Notes: generated from the sequence alone by a model not told the origin. DNA of 64,000 nucleotides from Petrolisthes cinctipes (GCA_033782935.1 JAWQEG010000259.1:782501-846500), one strand, 5' to 3'. Shown: positions 1-12,074, counted from the first letter of the stretch. Translations and numbers: made by a program.

Positions 1-780
1 ATGATTGCACTCCCAAAAACGTAGTTTGTTTTGTTTTCGTAAGCCAAACAAAACACCAGTTATGAAGATTAACCCCACTAGATTTCTGTTACCTTTTCCA
101 CTATTTAATATTTTCCCTTACACTGCCAGGTGCTATTCCTTGGGTTAATAAAATAATCTTGACTGGTGTTTTTAACATAACATTTCATAATGCAAAGAAT
201 ATATAATGAAAAATGATGTAAGAAATGAATGTAGAAAATGAATACACAGCCTATAATGAATATTAGGGTATACAGTCCAGATCAGTGTGTTCCTCCGTCC
301 ATCATCAGGGGTTCCACGAGAAACCGTAAAATTATTAAGTGCTAATGTATTACAAAATGACAGCCATCTTAATACATCCTTATTCAACAACACTTCACAA
401 ACCCTTTCCAGACATCCACATACTCGCACATGTCAGTCAGTACAATGTATATATTATGGTATAGTCAGTATATACAGTAGTAGTGAGAGCAAATTATCTG
501 CATACTGTAGAATAAAGATTTTTATTATATACCATATAGGGGTTCCTTGGAACATAAAAACTTATACGGTGTAAAGGTTGGGAATCACTGGTGTATACAG
601 TTACAAAAGTCAGCTAGTAGTAAGCTCATGAGAGCATTTAACTAACTGTGTACAACTGCACATGTTTGGGAGTGTGATTATGTGGAGCAATCTGTATACA
701 GTTAAAGATGTATTATACAACAAGCTTGTCACCAAGTGACTGTACAATTGTCTGACTCATTATATACACATATAGACTGC
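1..780. other. AT-rich stretch without a recognised gene
   Basis: Six-frame reading gives only short open frames with no coding character. I see no RNA gene and no transposon ends that I can define. Confidence 0.5.
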
Positions 781-899
781 GTTGTTAATGGTCTGATCCA
801 TGGCTCTTTGCATTAGGCTGGTTCAGATATATATTTAATGCAATGTTTCTCTCTCGTTTCATGACCTTATCAATATGACTTCTTTTTTGCTTGCGACCC

Positions 900-1440
900 T
901 TCCCAATGCATTGCTGCCTGCCTGCGGTGGCGCGAAAATCGCGAAATGCAAGGCCAATGGTTACATGACAACTCCTCTTCGTAACTGTTCTACAGACGTG
1001 TGCCATTTGAGAAAGAAACATAAAATGCGAATTTAAAACGTTTTATTTTGCATGAACAGTTATTTTTATTGTCAATTACACTGGCAGAAATAAAGATGAA
1101 CATATATATATATATTACTTGGCAACACTCCATGACGTCATGGCCAAGTGATGGGTGATGTCAGCACTGGCTGTGCGATCAGGCAGGGAGCTGTGGTGAC
1201 GAGCCAGTATACAAAGTGGAATAATGCGTCCCGCCGCGGCGTGATATGACTCTGGGTGTGACGTCACGATCAGCTGATTGGGCCCACACTGCGGCCTGTA
1301 CATAGAGATGACCTTGTGATAGCTCAAACACACCCATCACCTGTCGAACTTCAGTTCTCGCACAATGCGTCACTTTCAGGCTATATTTTCACTCGGTGAC
1401 ACACTGCCACGTCAACACAAACGTTATGGTGGTGTGAAGG
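900..1440. promoter_or_regulatory. GC-rich stretch with two perfect CRE palindromes
   Basis: Two exact TGACGTCA octamers (cAMP-response element, CREB/ATF site) lie at 1133-1140 and 1259-1266. A GGCGCGAAAATCGCGAAATG stretch near 929-948 resembles paired E2F-like sites. The segment is richer in G+C and CpG than its surroundings, as for a promoter. No coding exon follows on either strand within the next kilobase, so the controlled gene, if any, is unknown. It could equally be the regulatory end of an old transposon. Confidence 0.25.
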
Positions 1441-1825
1441 TATCCAGTTTCACCCAGTGTGGGACCCGAGGGGAGCCTCATGCCTATTGTTGCGAGTGCA
1501 ACTAAGGTTGTCTCCTTTTTATCCTGTGCAAGATCTGTGAGAAGTTTGTGTGAATCTCGTAGCCGTATTTAGTCCATTAGTTGCTATGGTAGGATGAGTA
1601 AAAACATTCCTTTCAGCGGCAGCTGTATTTCCTGTTTTTTTTTTTTTTTTTTTTTTTTTTCCTGGCCTATAGACCTTTGTGTTGGTCATTAAGGCCTTTA
1701 ATTTATTTTATTTTATTTATTTTTATTCTATTTTATTTTTAATTTATATATGTTAATTTATTTATTTATTATTATTTTAATTTTAATTTTTTGCATATTA
1801 TTTTATGCATTTATTATTATTATCA

Positions 1826-1856
<31 letters not shown>

Positions 1857-2164
1857 TACATATAAACTTTAAACTAAACTTATATACTAATTGTTTCTGT
1901 TTTGTTTTTGTAACTTTATACAAAATTTTACATCCTAGCTAATAAACTAATCTATGTACCTACTCAAAACCAATAGCTAACTAGACTAATACCTACTCCA
2001 GCCAATCGCTTAACCTAGACAGACAAATCGCTAAACCTATCTTAGACATTAGCTAAACCTAGCTAATACATCATAATTTACAATATATACAACACATAAT
2101 TTATAACATTCATAATTGAAAAAAATACGTACAAAATGGTAACAATAGTAATAAAAAGTCACAT

Positions 2165-5100
2165 CACTCTGATCAGTTCGGTCTCCCTCAAGAAAGTCAT
2201 CAATTTATCAGTCACACCACCATCCCCATCACCTAAGAGAGCTGAGAGTGTGAAGGGGACTTTTACTGCATCACAGTAACTTAAAGGGAAGCACGTTCTC
2301 CCACAAATAGCCGACAATGCAGGATGATATGACTGATAGATAACACCGCATTGCAGGTGTTACAATGCGATGGAAAACGTTTGTCTATATATGGTTCTAG
2401 GTGTGTTATCCTGGTGCAGTTGGTTCGTTATCTTGCGAGGATTCTTTCTTCTAATCGATTGGGCCGGTTGGCAGTGGCCCAATTACCCAATTGAGGCTTG
2501 ATGGTAGAGATGTTAAGTCTGGTCCACTGACTTTGCCACAGAAGATTAATTGATTTCTTTCCGAGTGATAGACACGACTGTAGATCACGTGGGACGTCCC
2601 AAGTAACCTCGAGCTCTACAGCCGATTTCGCAAGTAAGTCTGCCCGTTCATTGCCATAAATACGACAATGCCCGGGCACCCAGATCAGAGTGAAGGACTT
2701 GTTGCATAAGTGCAACTTATTAATGATGCGACCCTGGATTTCATTAGAAATAGTTTGACATGAGTTAATTGCCTGAAGGGCTGACTTGGAGTCTGAGAAA
2801 ATGACTATTGAATTATGACGAGAATTTAGTGCATAGTCTATGGCTTTGTCAATTGCAAAAAGTTCTGCTGTAAACACAGATGTATGTATCGGCAATCTGT
2901 ACCTAAGTTCACATTCACTCGACCATACACTCGCACCTACACATTCATCTGACTTGGAGCCGTCAGTGTACACGTGATGAGACCCCAGGTGACTGCGGAT
3001 GATACCACCAAACAGGTGGTGTATCTCCAACTCCGGCGCCTTTTCCTTCGATGATGGTAACCACGATGTGTTGACGCCGAAGTTGGGTGTCTCCCACGGT
3101 GGTATCTTGGTGGTGATGAACTTGTCGCAATCCCCGAGGTCTATTTGTAGTTTTGTTCTAGCTGGTGGAGGCTTACAGCCAGTGGCCTCCGTCTTCCGTG
3201 GTGGAGGTAATGATGTTGTTGAAGGGAGGCACTGGCCACGTTTCCGATCTCCGACTTTCTGATGGTGGACATGGCGGTGTTGAGTGCGAGTTGATCTCGT
3301 CGAAGTCCGAGAGGATTTATGTTCGCCTCCACCTCCATCCTAGCTACACGTGTACACTTCAGAGCTCCCAAACACAGACGTAAACATTTATTCTGGTACA
3401 CATCCAATCTCCCTAGTGTTGTATCTGAAGCCGATCCATACACCTGTGAGCCATAGTCTAGCTTTGTACGAATAAGGGTCTTATACACCATTAATAAAGA
3501 TTTCCTGTCGGCTCCCCATGTGGTACCTGATAGGTACAGTCGGCAGCATAAGTTCGCTTAATTTCCACCTGCTTATGTATTAGCTATAGTGATGTTGTAA
3601 TATAATTTTAATGCAGAGATGACAGATATAGTTCTCATTTGGTAAATTACGTATGTTGTTGGAATAAAAACTGGGTCAGAATGCACCTATCTGGTCATAT
3701 TAGCAAAACTAAGTACAGGAGTTGGACGCGAATTTATGCTGCCGGCTGTACTTAGGACATTTAAAGTTTTTTCACAACGAATAAGCAAATTATTAACATG
3801 ATGTGTAAAATTTAATCTTTGGTCAAAATGAATTCCTAAAAATTTAACAGAATTATGAAACGGTACCGGTTGGCCATCTAACGTTACGTTAATTTGAGGT
3901 ACTCTACGTTTACTAAAAATTACTCCGGTACACTTAGGACGGAAAACTTAAAGCCCCACTGTAAGGCCCATTGGTAGACAGAATCAAGTGCTGCTTGAAT
4001 CCGTCCTACTGAAAATTGTGCATTACGTGACGATTGCCACATTGCACAATCATCAGCATACAACGAGTATTTAAGATTCCTGGGGACTAGAGCTGATGAC
4101 AGAATATCATTGATCATGATGTTAAAAAGTGTAGGACTAAGCACGCTTCCCTGTGGCACCCCGTTCTCTTGGACAAAAATGTCCGATGTTACGTTACAGG
4201 GAAGGGCGACGGAAAAAGTTCTGTCATGCAAAAAGTTGTTGATGAAAATGGGCAAATTACTTCTTAAACCATAACCGTGAAGCTTCATCAGAATACCGTG
4301 TCGCCATGTCATGTCATAGGCTTTATGGATGTCCAAGAACACCCCTACCATGAATTCTTTATTGGCAAATGCCTTTGAAATGCAATGTTCCATGTTCATC
4401 AAGTGATCAACTGTACTCCGGTGTTTCCGGAAGCCACATTGTCGATCACTCAATAAACCCTTCGCTTCTAAATCAAAAAGTAGCCTATTATTTATCATTC
4501 TTGCCATGATTTTGCAGAGGCAAGAAGTCAACGCAATAGGTCGAAATGAACTAGGATTCACAAGACGACCAGACTGTTTAGGTATCGGTATGACCCACGC
4601 AAAGTGCCATGAGTTTGGGAAGGTGTTAGACACCCAAATCTCATTATACACCGCTAGCAACTTGACCAGGTTATCCTGGCCAAGATGCCGGATCGTACCG
4701 TACGTGATGGTGTCAGGTCCAGGACTGGTGTCTTTACAGGATCTTAGGGCAAGGAGAAGTTCGTCTATCGTAAACTCCCGGTTGTATGGGTAGTCTACGT
4801 CTTCTGTGGCAAAGTCTATCTCTTGTAGTTCAGCCCTATGTTTGTGATGGAGAAAACGTTGGTCATAATTGGCTGAACTACTTACTTTTGAGAAACTCCT
4901 GGCAAGTACGTTTGCTACGTCCACGGGATCATCGTAGATGTTATTGTCCACTTGAAGAGTGGTGATGGGGGTATACGAGCGTTTGTTATTTGATATCTTT
5001 ATAGTGGACCAGACTTTAGTGAGTGGTGTAAAACGATTCACCGTGGACACAAACGACCGCCAAGAGTCCCTTTTAGCTCTATTAATTACTCTCCTTGCCT

Positions 5101-6046
5101 CAGCCCTCGCCCGTTTGTAAGCTATAAGTTTGTTCTGAGTGGGCTGTTTGTCAAAAATCCTGTATCTCCTATTACATTTCCTTAATGCCTCTCGGCAATC
5201 CGTTGACCACCATTGTGCTTCACGCTTATTTCGAATTATAGAGGTTTTGGGAATAGCAACCTCGGATGCGTGTAAAATGTTTTGTGTTAAATTTCGCATC
5301 TTTTCATCTATGGTCTCCCCGGATATATCTAGGTCGACGATCCTCCCGAAAGACCCCCAATTTGCTCTCTTAAAATTGAATTTTGGTACCAAAGGGGCCG
5401 AAACAGTATATGATTAAGAGAGACAGATGGGAAAGTGGTCACTACCAAGGGAGTCGGACTCAGGATGCCAACAAAAATCCTTGTGTATATCTGGGGCGGC
5501 CAGAGACAAATCAACGGCCGAAAAGTTGCCAGAACGATCGTCAACCCTGGTGGCTTGACCATCGTTCAGGAGGCAGAGGTTGGATTGTAGTATAATGTCT
5601 GCCATCTGCCCTCCAAGAGCATCAGTTCTTAAGCTTTCCCACTGACAGTGATGGGCATTAAAATCGCCCAGTATTAATTTTTTACCATGAAGTTGACCAA
5701 ATAAATTGTGTAATGAATCACTGTCAATGGGGCCGCATGGCGGACAGTAAAGAGAGCAGATGGATATGTAGGTGTTGTGTAATTTCACTCTGCAAGCAAC
5801 GGCTTCCAGAGTAGTGTTTAATGTTATATGTGTCTGTGGATGTGATTTGTGTGTGTATATTGCTACTCCGTGTCCATCGCTTCTCCTGTATGCGTTGTAG
5901 TGTTTAAATTGTGGTGGGTCAGAGTGATTTTCCAACCCTGTCTCCTGTAAACAGTCGACGTCTGGCCTGTGTGTGTGTAATAATATTGATATGTTGTTCA
6001 ATTTATTCTCAAGTCTTCTACAATTCCACTGTAGTACAGTGAACAT
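2165..6046 (-). pseudogene. LINE ORF2: endonuclease, reverse transcriptase, RNase H, broken
   Basis: The AP-type endonuclease occupies 6046-5414: WNCRRL start, QETGLENH, LILGDFNAHH and GSDHFPICLS. A single TAA (5414-5416) separates it from the reverse transcriptase in the same frame (5413-3920): RPIALTSCLCKIMARMINNR, VPQGSVLSPTLFNIMIND and the YADD catalytic box. The thumb continues after frameshifts (FLGIHFDQRLNF near 3800; VYKTLIRTKLDYGSQVYGSA at 3491). RNase H lies at 3030-2428 with YTDGSK, AELFAI, FSDSKSAL and ADLLA. A cysteine/histidine tail (CNTCNAV, HIILHC) follows in another frame to about 2165. ORF2 would copy and integrate the element by target-primed reverse transcription. Stops, shifts and the MITE at 3537-3748 inactivate it. 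Confidence 0.85.
3537..3748. mobile_element. TA-flanked MITE inside the LINE reverse transcriptase
   Basis: Terminal inverted repeats CAGTCGGCAGCATAAGTTCG and, read inward from the other end, CAGCCGGCAGCATAAATTCG bound a 212-bp AT-rich body. TA flanks both ends (3535-3536 and 3749-3750). The LINE thumb-domain reading resumes on the other side, which proves insertion. TA duplication and CAGT-type ends point to a Tc1/mariner transposase acting in trans. Confidence 0.8.
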
Positions 6047-6226
6047 GGCGGTTTAAGAGTTACGGGGTCGGCCTGAGCGCTTAGTCTTTTAGTGCTGCCC
6101 GCTGCCTGGCGAGTGGCTACCGGGGGACCCTTCCCGGTTCTTGCGTCCGGAGACATTTATTGCTTGCTCATCAATGGTGAGTCTCCCAGACTCCACCGAG
6201 GAAGAGCTATCCCTTCTCTCCCCCGA

Positions 6227-7387
6227 TTAAGTGGGAGTAGGGTGTGTGCAAGGAAGTGACTTGTTTGGTTTAAGGGTGGTGTAGTTAACTTTATCTGACT
6301 TGTCCGACTTCTTCTTTTGTTTCTCTGACTGCAAAGAAGCTGCAGCCTGAGAATAGGAGTTGGTAGATGGGGTAATAGACTTAGAGGGGGTAATAATAGT
6401 AGGTGTAGAAGTAGAGTGATCAGCCTGTTCGCTTGGCTCTGACTCAGTCTGAGTACTAATAGTACACATCACGGGTCGAGATATCACCGCCGATGCATAC
6501 GAGACATTGGGTGATGGAGTCGCTTGCGATCCCATCACCACCTTCCTCGCATCATAATAGGAGATACCTCGCACTGCCTTCACCGAGCAGACCTCCTTCT
6601 CCAGCTTCCACTTGGGACAATCTCTCGAGGAAGTGGAGTGAGCACCCTTACAATGAAAGCAGGATAGCTCCACTGATGTGCACTTTTCCTCAGGATGGCC
6701 AGGCGTCGCGCACCTGCCACACACTGGAGAAGAAGCCTTACAAGTTCTATTACCGTGTCCATAAATCTGACACTTCAAGCATCTAAGAGGGTTGGGGATA
6801 AAGGGTCTTACTTTAACAATTTCGTAACCGATTTTGACAATTTCAGGAAGTGAAACTTTGCCAAAAATCAAAATAACAGTTGCAGTCTTCTTCCTCATAC
6901 CATCCTCTAAACGAGTTATAAATCTAGCATCAATGATATCTTGGTTCCTCATTTCCTCAATTATTTCCGTCTCTTCCATCATCATTAAATCTCTACAGGT
7001 GATTACTCCCCTGCAGGAATTCATGGCTCGAGGAATCTTGGCTTCAACTTCATAATCGTGAAACTGATGACATTTCAGCAAACTTGCTACTTTTTTTTAA
7101 TTGAAAGTTTTGACAAGGATGTCTCCAGATGCAACTCTTTTAACCGATTCAACCTCACCAGCCCAGCTATCAATTACCTTTTGAACAATGAAAGGATTGA
7201 GGCCGGCTAGTGGGGCTGAACCAGAGGCATGAAACATTACAAACGAAGCATTTTTTACGTTAATGTCAAGGGGTGTTCGAGTCTCGTATCGTCCGTCGTT
7301 TCGTGGTGGTGGTCGGTCATGGCCGCCTCCTCCACCATACGGAGGAGGGGTTGGGAGGGAAGGCAACATAGTGACCACTTCCCCCAA
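6227..7387 (-). pseudogene. LINE ORF1, gag-like nucleic-acid-binding protein, one in-frame stop
   Basis: This is the RNA-binding ORF1 product of the I-type LINE, which would package element RNA. It reads 7387 to 6227 in one frame, interrupted by a TAA at 7097-7099 beside an A-run, so it would translate as two pieces of 96 and 284 residues. The second piece carries three tandem zinc knuckles: CLKCQIYGHGNRTC, CGRCATPGHPEEKC and CFHCKGAHSTSSRDC. The tail is rich in Ser, Thr and Lys. The first piece has a Gly/Pro-rich start. ORF2 begins about 180 bases downstream. Confidence 0.8.
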
Positions 7388-7745
7388 GGATAGGGGGAAG
7401 TGGAAGGAGAAAAGAAAACACCAGAAAGGGATAATACCAGCCCTAATTAACTAATGTTTGAGATCAACCTCTCAACCCACACTAAGGTGGTCCGACTGTG
7501 TCTATTCACACCCAGAGCTATCAGTGGGGGAGTCCACCATAGGTAGGAGGCAAAGTTGATCTCAGTATAAAGATATAGACACCTACTATATCTTCTACCA
7601 GCTATGAAGGGAATGAATACTAGCTAAGCCTAGTCGTCACCAGAAGGGTGAAAAAAAAAGAAACTACTGCCGGTGCGGCAGGCCCTGGCAGCTAGAGGAG
7701 AAACCACAAATCATACAACCTCTCTCTCCACGACCCAGTCTCAAA

Positions 7746-8283
7746 TTCTGGTTTTATGTTCTGGGGGACTGAGTAGTCTTATTTACAATGCATGTATAAA
7801 GTACATCTTCCAGAGTATTTATGGTAACAATTAAATATAACAATAAATATATATACATGTTGCATATCAATAGAAAGAGTATTTGATTTTACATTTGATG
7901 GAAATAATGAATAATGAGTTGCCATGCTCAGTCGCCGCTGAGCGGGCATGCAAGTTGCAAAATATGTGATAGGTCAAAAGGTAAGTCAGGTCGAGTACCC
8001 GAGAGAGAATGGAGTTCTACCAGGTACATTCTAAGGGTTACAATGTTAAAACATGTGTATACCTTGATAGGGGTTACTAATACAAATATGTGTATGCACA
8101 CTACACTATAACGACTTGTCCCTTTATTGAGTACGGTGTACCTGAAAATAGAGCAAATGAGAGTTCTTGCAGCACGGTATAGGTTTGGCTCCATATACAC
8201 GTCACTATCACAATATCACATTTACTTAGTATATCATTGTATGTATCCTATCTTGTCTATCACGTGGGTCCCTTACCTACTTG
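7746..8283. other. AT-rich spacer, possible start of an LTR-like repeat
   Basis: No coding sequence is seen. GACTTGTCCCTTTATT near 8109 resembles GACTCGTCCCTTTATT near 18595 in the LTR-like repeat at 18560-19120, so this may be the 5' part of a diverged copy. Confidence 0.3.
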
Positions 8284-9113
8284 AATAGGCGAGCCCACAC
8301 TTTAAAGCGAGTTGCCAAACGGCATTTTGATGGCGATTTCTAGGCTGGAAAAAATGTCCCGTGTCGGGCAAAGTTATATTGGGCTTCCTATTGTGGAACG
8401 ACTTATTATAACTTATTCAATATTTTTTACATATTTTTAACTTATCTTGGACTTATTTTCATACGAATACAGCCATGAATAAAAATATATATCCTATTAT
8501 TTCAGAAGATATACAAACTTATACAGGCCTTTTATAATTACATTTTACATTTTACGTCGTCAATGATAGTAACAGTACTAAATCACAATAAGATGTTGAT
8601 AATATATTGGTGTCTCCGTACGATACGTTCTCTGCTGCTGCAGCAACCAGTGTGCGATCCCCGCAGTATCCACACATTCAGTTAGCTTGCTTTCAGCTCT
8701 TCATGCGTCTGGCAGCGCAAGGTATGCATATTTCTAATGCTAATAAATGTGAACATATGGCATTTCAACATTTTCCGCTTCATGGTATGGGTCATGCTAA
8801 ATACAATTGTTAATATTTGTAGGCTGTTATACTCATGCAGTTCATGAAAGCCGCATAATGCACACATTTCGACTTTTACTATTTACTAATTTATATGAAA
8901 AAATATAGTATATTCAGCATATATTATGCGAAAAAAAAAAGTATGTATTTTTTTATACATCTAAGTAAAAGGTCGTGAACTAGAACGCTCATTTTCTAGT
9001 GTAAAATAAGGTATGAAATTTAACTGAGTTACCCATGTCCAGCACTTAAAATGTCTCAGATAAAAAATAGACCACCATCTGGCAACATCACTCAAAGTGT
9101 GGGCTCGCCTATT
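8284..9113. mobile_element. 830-bp element with ~34-bp terminal inverted repeats, non-coding
   Basis: AATAGGCGAGCCCACACTTT at 8284 is matched inverted at 9113 (AATAGGCGAGCCCACACTTT on the minus strand). The match continues imperfectly through GAGTTGCCA versus GATGTTGCCA. The interior is AT-rich with no transposase. It seems to split the LTR-like repeat whose 3' half ends at 9629. No clear target duplication was found. Confidence 0.6.
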
Positions 9114-9189
9114 GCCTCCTTACTCAGCTACGGTTCAAATGGACTAATTAATTTACTAAGTCTTGACGATGTTTATCTTCGCGTCTCCA

Positions 9190-9629
9190 CACAACAGTCT
9201 CATTTACTTACACTATTGAGAGTCTGTACAGGTTCTGGTGTGTTATCCGTGTCGATTTATCATATGTCTCCTTATATAGTATCCTTTGCTAGCTCAACAC
9301 CTTACCGCACTGTGTCTGTAGGAATCCTGCCTGCTCAGCTGTTTTACCCGCCTGCCTGCCTGCTTCCTTGAGGGTAATAAATGGTGTTCTGGAAGTTTCC
9401 ACTCTTTCGTGATTGGTCGTGGAAGCTGTGTGGTTACCGCCTGTCCCTCTCTGTCTCCCACCTTGCCTGCCTGTCTCTTTCTGTCTCCCCTTTTTCCTTC
9501 CTTCTAAGTGTATTATTCCCTTTATGCTATTTTATACTTATAACTACATATCTTCTTAATATACTCCTAAACATACTTAACCAGGCATATATTATGTTAT
9601 TAGACTATATCGACGGTACGGCGGTTACA
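9190..9629 (+). repeat. 3' half of a diverged LTR-like repeat
   Basis: It shares ordered blocks with 18560-19120: TTACTTACACTATTGAG, a CCTGCCTGCCTGC run, GAGGGTAATAAATGGTGTT (containing AATAAA) and the end CGGTACGGCGGTTACA. Same orientation and same 3' terminus ACA suggest an LTR, but no adjoining retrotransposon coding region is present. Confidence 0.4.
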
Positions 9630-11089
9630 GCATATACTCTAACGTCATTCCAACAAGCACGATAGCATATTATGCAGGTGAGCGGGCCAGCAAATACTAC
9701 AGTACATCAAACACGGTAATATAACAATAAGAATGAGATTATAGCAAGCAGTAGACTAGAGTATGTAAAGTTGAGCAATATCAAGCACTATATTAGAGTA
9801 AATATTTATTATTGTTTCTCTAACTCGTGTATCTCTCTGTTACTTCTCATGTACAGTCTGCAAAAAAAGTTTTGGAACCACCCCTATTGCTAGTGCTACG
9901 TAGGGTTAGTAAGCCTATTTCTTCTGGCGAGCGGAGCAGAGTTGCCACGTATTTGGTATTTCTTGCCAGGAAGTATTCAACAATTTGTGCATTTTCCCAT
10001 AATTATTGTAGTTTTTTTAGTCCAATATTCTTATAATGAAAATTTGAAAATGACAGAGAGTAACGTGTGAATGCCAAAAGCATTATTTGTGGCATGAAAA
10101 TTGCCTTTGAGTTGGCAACGTCTGTTTTCTCACAGAATCCCTCACACCAACCCTGTCCTTCTCTCGGTCTAGTCACTCTGACACTCTCACTCACTACTCT
10201 CACAGACACAGACAGTCTCACACTCAGTGAGTCAGTGTGGCTCCAGCAGCGGGTAGGGAAGGGTGTATGCCGAAAAATAAAGCCACACCAGCAGACTAAC
10301 ATTTAGTGCTTACTTTTAGCTTACACAAACACACACACACTTGCTCAGTCAATAACTTTTCTATACTGGGTTTTATACACTTGATACATTTAAATGTTAT
10401 GTAGTAAGTTAACTAATCAAGTTGTATTATGTTTTAAATATTTTAGAGTTAATTATTAACCTGTTATTGTCAAGCACAGCAAGACTGATATGTTACAAGT
10501 GTAAAGATTATCTCAACATCGATATTAAGAATTACTGTTATAAAGATAATGAACTTAAATATTTGTGTTGATTCTTGACCATTTTCAAATGTTAGATCAT
10601 TCCATTCGTAACATATTGTATTTCATTGACTTGCGCCTCGGAGGTCATAATTTACATCAGTCGGAAACTTATTCAGTCAATCACGGACTTATGGAAGCAT
10701 AGGCTACGTCGTTGAACATTACACCATAATGTATTTTATGGCTTGCTCCTAACAATCAGTGTTTTGCATATCTGATATTTGGTCTGGCAAGGAATAGGAG
10801 TGAAATTAATAGATCAGCGAAAAATAAGAGGGGAATAATAATAACATGAGCGCATACATACAACTGGAGTGACCGGCACTCTTGACTCACTCAACTATTA
10901 CAGGGACACTCGGGCTGACTCAGCAGGCATACCAACCATACCGTGATAAAGATTCTAAAATTAATGTACGGGTGGTTTTTGCAGAATGTAGAGTTGTACT
11001 TTTCTCCCATCCCCACTATATCTTTCATTTCCTACCTCCTCCTTTCACTTTCTCTCCCTCTCTATTTTTCGTTCCCTCTCCGTGTACAG
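9630..11089. other. Non-coding sequence upstream of the first visible alpha-2-macroglobulin exon
   Basis: I looked here for earlier thioester-domain exons (GCGEQ, or the GNTWLTAF-like segment) and found none. The only exon-like trace is an acceptor-like TTACAG followed by GTLGLTQQAYQPYRDKDS near 10899. It lacks the residues expected at that point and was not accepted. Confidence 0.4.
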
Positions 11090-11197
11090 GTAGATTCAGA
11101 CCAACTGAAGGAGACCACTGATTGGCTCTTACGTCTACAAGGAACTCAAGATGGCTGTTTTGAATCCGTGGGCAAGTTGCTTCATAAGCAAATGCAG
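11090..11197 (+). CDS. Alpha-2-macroglobulin, partial: thioester-domain exon
   Basis: Alpha-2-macroglobulin is a secreted protease trap: proteases cleave a bait region, a thioester reacts, and the complex is cleared through the receptor-binding domain. This 36-codon exon reads DWLLRLQGTQDGCFESVG, the family's conserved helix pair of the thioester-containing domain, and ends KLLHKQMQ. A pyrimidine-rich tract ending CCGTGTACAG precedes it, and the donor GTCAGT follows CAG at 11197; both junctions are phase 0. Earlier exons, including the thioester motif, bait region and signal peptide, are outside the window or unrecognised. Family assignment is firm because the next five exons continue the same domain order. 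Confidence 0.88.
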
Positions 11198-11379
11198 GTC
11201 AGTAAGCATATATATATTTGTTTAACATTTATGCAATTTAGTATACATTTCTCTCCTCACTACCCCTACCCTCTCCTCTTACTTTTTCCTCCAAACAATT
11301 ATAATAATAATTGTAGTAATAACACTAATAATAATAACACAGTAATACAGTAATAGTAGTAGTAGTAGGAATAAGTGTA

Positions 11380-11730
11380 CTATTTATCCAACAGGATGGG
11401 GTAAACATAGGTAGCAGTAGAATAGTAGTAGTATTAGTATACGTAGTAGTAAAAGTATACTGTTTATTTGACAGGGTAGAAGATACAGTAAAAGTAGTAT
11501 TAATAATAACAGTGTACCATTTATTATGCAGGATGGAATTACAGTAGCAGTGGCAATGCGGTTTCCCTCACAGCTTATGTAATAGCCACCCTAATAGAGA
11601 CAGTAGTAGTTATAATAATAATACTAGTAGTAAGTGTACTATTAATCCAACAAGGTGGAGGTAGTAGCAATAAAAGTGATAATAGTAATAGTAGTAGTAG
11701 TAGTAATAACAGTTTAATGTTATCTAACAG
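11380..11730 (+). repeat. Degenerate tandem copies of a splice acceptor plus exon start
   Basis: Within the 533-base intron, blocks resembling AGTGTACTATTTATCCAACAG followed by GATGG or GGTGG recur with the AG or AA at about 11394, 11474, 11531, 11653 and finally 11730, the real acceptor. The copy at 11532-11603 also keeps coding homology: after a small insertion it reads SSGNAVSLTAYVIATLIET, matching exon 2's SSGNAVSLTAYVMAALLEA. Between blocks lie TAG/TAA-rich trinucleotide runs. Confidence 0.6.
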
Positions 11731-12004
11731 GGTGGAATTAGCAGTGGCAATGCAGTCTCCCTCACAGCGTACGTCATGGCCGCCCTTTTAGAAGCGGGAA
11801 CACCTACAGACGACCCAATTGTGTCTAGAGCGGCCCTGTGCCTCACCAACGACACCTCCACACACCCCTACGCCCTCGCCACCAAGGCATACGCCCTCGC
11901 CCTCGCCTCACACCCCAACGCCACCTCCCTCCTGCAAAAATTGTTGAATCAAACTGTGGTGACTAAGAATGCTATGTACTGGAATCTACCCAAAGGAAGG
12001 ACAA
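11731..12004 (+). CDS. Alpha-2-macroglobulin, partial: thioester-domain exon 2
   Basis: This 274-base exon starts GGISSGNAVSLTAYVMAALL, the conserved 'GGV...LTAY' helix of the thioester domain, continues through a Cys (ALCL) and the repeated-Ala helix YALATKAYALALASH, and ends at MYWNLPKGRT, corresponding to the domain's solvent-exposed hairpin. Possible N-glycosylation sequons are NDT, NAT and NQT. The acceptor is ATCTAACAG; the donor is GTACGT. It ends in phase 1, completed by GT of the next exon at 19159 (Ser codon AGT). The codons are GC-rich compared with the surrounding intron. Confidence 0.9.
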
Positions 12005-12074
12005 GTACGTTGGTTGATGTTTAGGTTAGATTGGGTTACTGTGGGTTGGGTTAAGTTTATTAGTAATAGGTTAA

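Larger units (their letters stand above)
1812..7745 (-). mobile_element. I-type non-LTR retrotransposon (LINE), near full length, inactive
   Basis: On the minus strand the order is 5' leader, gag-like ORF1 with three CCHC knuckles, then ORF2 with AP endonuclease, reverse transcriptase and RNase H. A (TAA)n-like tail follows, seen on + as TTATTATT at about 1812-1856. RNase H downstream of the reverse transcriptase and a TAA-repeat tail are known traits of I-group LINEs. In-frame stops, frameshifts and a 212-bp MITE insertion make it inactive. The 5' end near 7745 and the 3' end are estimates; no target-site duplication was identified. Confidence 0.75.

Noticed and set aside
10899..10970. Possible extra alpha-2-macroglobulin exon reading GTLGLTQQAYQPYRDKDS
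   Set aside because: It lacks the conserved residues expected before the exon at 11090 and is far too short to bridge to it; no clear donor.
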